A stretch of 5,429 nucleotides of DNA from the NCBI GenBank assembly GCA_015492755.1, contig WGEM01000501.1, positions 1 through 5,429 on the forward strand. Reading direction: 5' to 3'. The translations under genes were made by a program, and so were the position numbers. This DNA is from Gemmatimonadota bacterium. GTDB lineage: Bacteria; Gemmatimonadota; Gemmatimonadetes; Longimicrobiales; Gaopeijiaceae. Below the pieces are notes generated by a model. The model made no database searches and had not been told where the DNA came from. It was given only the letters and a program-made list of their open reading frames with translations. Of this stretch, positions 5,412 through 5,429 are shown piece by piece. Within the stretch, counting starts at the first letter, position 1; every line of letters begins with the position of its first letter.

Positions 5412-5429
5412 CCATCCACCTGCAGGACC
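5384..5429 (+). CDS. Start of an unidentified plus-strand gene, cut by the window edge
   Basis: Only 15 residues are visible: MDQPRTHHVPIHLQD. They are too few to assign a family and show no signal peptide or membrane segment so far. The call rests on the strong Shine-Dalgarno and on G/C at most third positions. The gene diverges from the hydrolase remnant, and its promoter would lie in about 5313-5370, where I see no convincing -35/-10 pair. Codons 4-9 lie in the right arm of the inverted repeat, so mRNA pairing with the left arm could mask the early coding region if transcription starts upstream of 5309. Confidence 0.6.
   Translation, partial: MDQPRTHHVPIHLQD

Overview
The window is about 5.4 kb of GC-rich bacterial DNA with strong G/C preference at third codon positions, tightly packed genes and overlapping stop/start codons. 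Nothing in it fixes the phylum. The style would suit Gemmatimonadota, Acidobacteriota, Myxococcota or a similar high-GC group, but that is a guess. The first 41 bases are not genomic: they read as an Illumina Nextera i5 index followed by the Read 1 transposase adapter, so the left edge is almost certainly a contig end with untrimmed adapter.

From 42 to 4598 there is one plus-strand cluster of three genes with overlapping ends. The first (42-553) has lost its 5' end at the contig edge and encodes a protein I do not recognise, ending in a small alpha/beta domain. The second (550-1452) encodes an exported beta-propeller protein of the SdiA-regulated/esterase-like-phytase type. The third (1452-4598) is the centrepiece: a 1048-residue polyphosphate kinase (PPK1) whose catalytic part carries all the key residues I could check, preceded by about 370 extra residues. 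The first 205 or so of these look like a CYTH (triphosphate tunnel) domain with most catalytic positions lost, followed by about 155 unassigned residues. The cluster therefore looks devoted to polyphosphate or phosphate handling, but a role for the first two genes rests on position alone.

From 4599 to 4847 lie a strong hairpin with a UCCG tetraloop (possible operon terminator), a possible tRNA promoter, a second UCCG hairpin, a complete tRNA-Arg(TCT) gene and a GC-rich hairpin between the tRNA and the converging minus-strand gene.

From 4848 to the right edge there is a minus-strand alpha/beta-hydrolase remnant that keeps the catalytic Asp and His but lacks the nucleophile Ser and everything before it. 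Next to it a new plus-strand gene starts at 5384 behind a strong Shine-Dalgarno and runs off the window. An 18-bp inverted repeat (17/18) spans this junction, with a smaller hairpin on exactly the same symmetry axis. The junction may be a real rearrangement or an assembly/amplification chimera.
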